A program made the position numbers and the translations under genes. A stretch of DNA of 8,353 nt from Actinomycetes bacterium (GTDB taxonomy: Bacteria > Actinomycetota > Acidimicrobiia > Acidimicrobiales > Microtrichaceae), in contig JAFAFZ010000158.1 in the NCBI GenBank assembly GCA_023423215.1, forward strand, positions 1-8,353, read 5' to 3'. Within the stretch, counting starts at the first letter, position 1; every line of letters begins with the position of its first letter. Under the pieces are notes generated by a model. That model was not told the DNA's origin and did no database searches. It saw only the letters and a list, made by a program, of their open reading frames with translations. This document shows, piece after piece, positions 6,682 through 8,353 of the stretch.

Positions 6682-7825
6682 CGCTCGATCGACGCCGAAC
6701 CCGGCCGACGTGACACGGGTCGAGGTCGCGCAGGTGCAGGGTCTCGCGGACCTGACCTTGTGCGGCCGCTACCACCTGGAGCGCCTGATCGGCGCCGGCG
6801 GCATGGCGCAGGTGTGGGAGGCCACCGACCTGGTGCTCGGACGTCGGGTCGCGGTCAAGGTGCTGCACCCGCACCTGGCCGGGGACCAGGCGTTCGTGGC
6901 CCGCTTCCGGGCCGAGGCGGTCGCCGCGGCCCGCCTCAGCCACCCCAACATCGTCGGCGTGTACGACACCTGCTCGGACGGCGTGCACGAGGCCATCGTC
7001 ATGGAGCTGCTCGACGCGTCGACCCTGCGTCGCTACCTGGACGAGCAGCACACGGTCGACGCCGACACGACGGTCCGCATCGGCCTGCGCCTGCTGGACG
7101 CGCTCGAGGCCGCCCACCGCGCCGGGCTGGTGCACCGCGACGTGAAGCCGTCGAACATCCTGCTGTGCGCGGACGGTCGCGTGAAGATCGCCGACTTCGG
7201 CATCGCGAAGGCCGACGACCAGACCGAGCTCACCCAGGAGGGGTCGCTCGTCGGCACCGCGACCTACCTGGCGCCCGAGCAGCTGCTCGGCAACCCCGTC
7301 GACGGCCGCGCCGACCTGTACTCGCTCGGCATCGTGCTCTACGAGTGCCTGACCGGCCGGGTCCCGTTCCAGGGAGAGACCGGCGCGGCGGTCGCGCTCG
7401 CCCGGCTGCACGCCGATCCGGTCGACCCCCGGCGCCTGCGGGCCGACGTCCCGCCCCGCGTCGCCGAGGCGGTGCTGCGCACGCTGCAGCGTGAGCCGGA
7501 CGACCGCTTCGACTCGGCCGCGGACCTACGTGCCGCGCTCATGGACACGGGCGTGCGGCCGCCGGTGCCGCCGCCGGTCGTGCTGGCCGAGGTCGACGTC
7601 GAGCCGTACGACGACGAGCCCTCGTTCGCACGGTCCCAGCGCGGGTGGCTGTTCCCGGCGCTGTTCATCCTGCTCGTCGCGACGGCCGTCACCGTCGCCG
7701 GGCTCCTGGTGCGCGAGACCACGCTCGACGATGGCGGCCCGTCGGACACGACGACGACGTCGACGGTCGCGCCGGTGGTCGGCGTCACGATCGCGGACGC
7801 CGTGCCGTACGACCCGCAGGGCTAG
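6674..7825 (+). CDS. Transmembrane Ser/Thr protein kinase (PknB-like), ending at an in-frame TAG before its sensor domain
   Basis: A Hanks-type kinase of 383 residues as it stands. The catalytic set is complete: glycine loop IGAGGMAQV (39-47), K62 in VAVKVL, helix-C E81, HRDVKPSN (154-161) with D156 and N161, DFG (174-176), and GTATYLAPEQ (194-203). T184 and T187 are possible activation-loop phosphosites. The kinase domain ends near 290. A Pro/acidic juxtamembrane segment (291-320), one TM helix (about 325-346) and a Thr-rich extracytoplasmic stub follow. TAG at 7823-7825 ends the frame, but the same frame continues into a discoidin-like domain to 8278; without the stop the protein would be about 534 residues. 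GTG 6674 overlaps the DUF6049 stop by 8 bp; no good Shine-Dalgarno is seen, and GTG 6710 or 6734 are alternatives. Position suggests envelope control together with the neighbouring envelope protein and sigma factor. Active kinase is a strong call; whether the truncated protein functions is open. Confidence 0.93.
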   Translation: MADARSTPNPADVTRVEVAQVQGLADLTLCGRYHLERLIGAGGMAQVWEATDLVLGRRVAVKVLHPHLAGDQAFVARFRAEAVAAARLSHPNIVGVYDTCSDGVHEAIVMELLDASTLRRYLDEQHTVDADTTVRIGLRLLDALEAAHRAGLVHRDVKPSNILLCADGRVKIADFGIAKADDQTELTQEGSLVGTATYLAPEQLLGNPVDGRADLYSLGIVLYECLTGRVPFQGETGAAVALARLHADPVDPRRLRADVPPRVAEAVLRTLQREPDDRFDSAADLRAALMDTGVRPPVPPPVVLAEVDVEPYDDEPSFARSQRGWLFPALFILLVATAVTVAGLLVRETTLDDGGPSDTTTTSTVAPVVGVTIADAVPYDPQG

Positions 7826-8278
7826 GGCGAGCCCGGCGAGAACGACGACCTCAAGGGCCGTGCGATCGACGGCGACCCGTCGACCGCGTGGCGCACCGAG
7901 AGCTACGACCCGCCGGGCTTCTCGGGCGCGAAGAAGGGCGTGGGGCTGGGCCTGGTGCTCGCGGAGCCGGCGGTCGTGGACCGGCTCTCGCTGCAGGGCT
8001 CGACCAACGGCTGGAGCGCGCAGGTGTTCGTCGTGTCCGGCACCGACCTCTCGGCGATCGAGGTGAAGGACCTCGAGCCCGTCGCCACCGTCGAGGACGT
8101 GCGCGGCCCGGTCGAGGTCGACCTGGGCGACGTCGACGAGGCGGCCCGCACCGGTTCCCTGGTGCTCGTGTGGATCACCGACCTGGGCGACCGGGTCGAC
8201 GGCGGACGCCACCGCGTCGAGCTGGCCGAGGTCACCATCGACGGCGCGCCCGTCGCCGGCACGGCCTCGGGCGGGTGA
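7826..8278 (+). pseudogene. Detached C-terminal discoidin-like domain of the kinase, in the same frame after TAG
   Basis: There are 150 codons in the same frame as the kinase, running from just after TAG 7823-7825 to TGA 8276-8278. The motif RAIDGDPSTAWRTESY (about residues 12-27 of the segment) is typical of F5/8 type C-like, discoidin-type beta-sandwich domains. It is followed by strands such as GVGLGLVL, VVDRLSLQG and LVLVWITDLG. In related proteins this domain lies outside the membrane, after kinase and TM segments, and may bind glycan or peptidoglycan. The first plausible in-frame start is GTG 7940, which would delete the first strands, so independent translation of a useful domain is unlikely and there would be no signal peptide. 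Codon use stays as GC3-rich as in the kinase, with no further stops or frameshifts, which implies a very recent mutation, a sequence error, or readthrough. Confidence 0.75.
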
Positions 8279-8353
8279 GCGCACCTCCTCCGCCGCCGGT
8301 CCGTCCCGGCGAGCGTCCGGACGGCGAGCTCGTCCGGGCGGCACGCGACGGGG
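8275..8353 (+). CDS. Probable ECF / SigM-like RNA polymerase sigma factor, N-terminus only (3' end outside window)
   Basis: GTG 8275 overlaps the preceding stop by 4 bp (GTGA) and opens a frame to the right edge, giving 26 residues. After a Pro-rich start (SAPPPPPVRPGERP), the segment DGELVRAARDG matches the usual opening of region 2 in ECF sigma factors, where a 'D-x-E-L-V-x-A-A-R-x-G-D' run precedes the core-binding helices. Gene order supports this, since sigM follows the MurJ/kinase gene in the equivalent mycobacterial locus. Only the first helix is visible, so promoter-recognition region 4 and any anti-sigma partner cannot be judged. A different short protein beginning with this helix is not excluded. 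Confidence 0.6.
   Translation, partial: MSAPPPPPVRPGERPDGELVRAARDG

Noticed and set aside
7940..8278. A stand-alone 112-residue gene starting at GTG 7940
   Set aside because: It is in frame with the kinase and begins inside the discoidin-like domain after its DGDPSTAW motif. It is better read as the end of the interrupted kinase gene.

Overview
The window looks like chromosome from a very GC-rich actinobacterium. Coding density is high, GTG starts are common, genes overlap by a few bases, and third codon positions are almost all G or C. The gene set matches the conserved actinobacterial block that in Mycobacterium tuberculosis runs from the CCA-adding enzyme (Rv3907c) through a large secreted protein (Rv3909) and MurJ/MviN (Rv3910) to SigM (Rv3911). 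A stand-alone kinase just upstream of the sigma gene suggests the class Acidimicrobiia; that placement is inference. I see no mobile element, CRISPR array, tRNA or rRNA.

Layout. The left edge (3-506, +) is the C-terminal half of a class I SAM-dependent methyltransferase. It converges on a minus-strand group which, in its own reading direction, runs histone-deacetylase-family hydrolase (3584-2565), CCA tRNA nucleotidyltransferase (2501-1077) and universal stress protein (1009-572). The first two have a TANNNT -10 hexamer only 6-7 nt upstream of the start codon and no Shine-Dalgarno sequence, so they are probably leaderless. The stress-protein gene has a good Shine-Dalgarno and a possible promoter of its own.

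A 125-bp divergent intergenic region separates this group from a plus-strand chain: GNAT acetyltransferase (3710-4429), DUF6049-like secreted and membrane-anchored protein (4426-6681), Ser/Thr protein kinase (6674-7825) and the first codons of a probable ECF sigma factor (8275 to the edge). Successive genes overlap by 4, 8 and 4 bp, the last counted from the end of the kinase's downstream frame, so translational coupling is likely.

The chain reads as a cell-envelope and signalling module: an envelope protein, a transmembrane kinase with an extracytoplasmic sensor-like domain, and a sigma factor. Two points stand out. No murJ lies between the DUF6049 gene and the kinase, although the kinase/TM/discoidin-like order resembles the C-terminal half of mycobacterial MurJ, here with intact catalytic residues. 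An in-frame TAG at 7823-7825 separates the kinase and TM part from its discoidin-like domain, which stays open in the same frame to 8278. This could be a nonsense mutation, a sequencing error or, less likely, programmed readthrough. Otherwise the window is an ordinary conserved locus, and I do not see a clearly new defence or mobile system.
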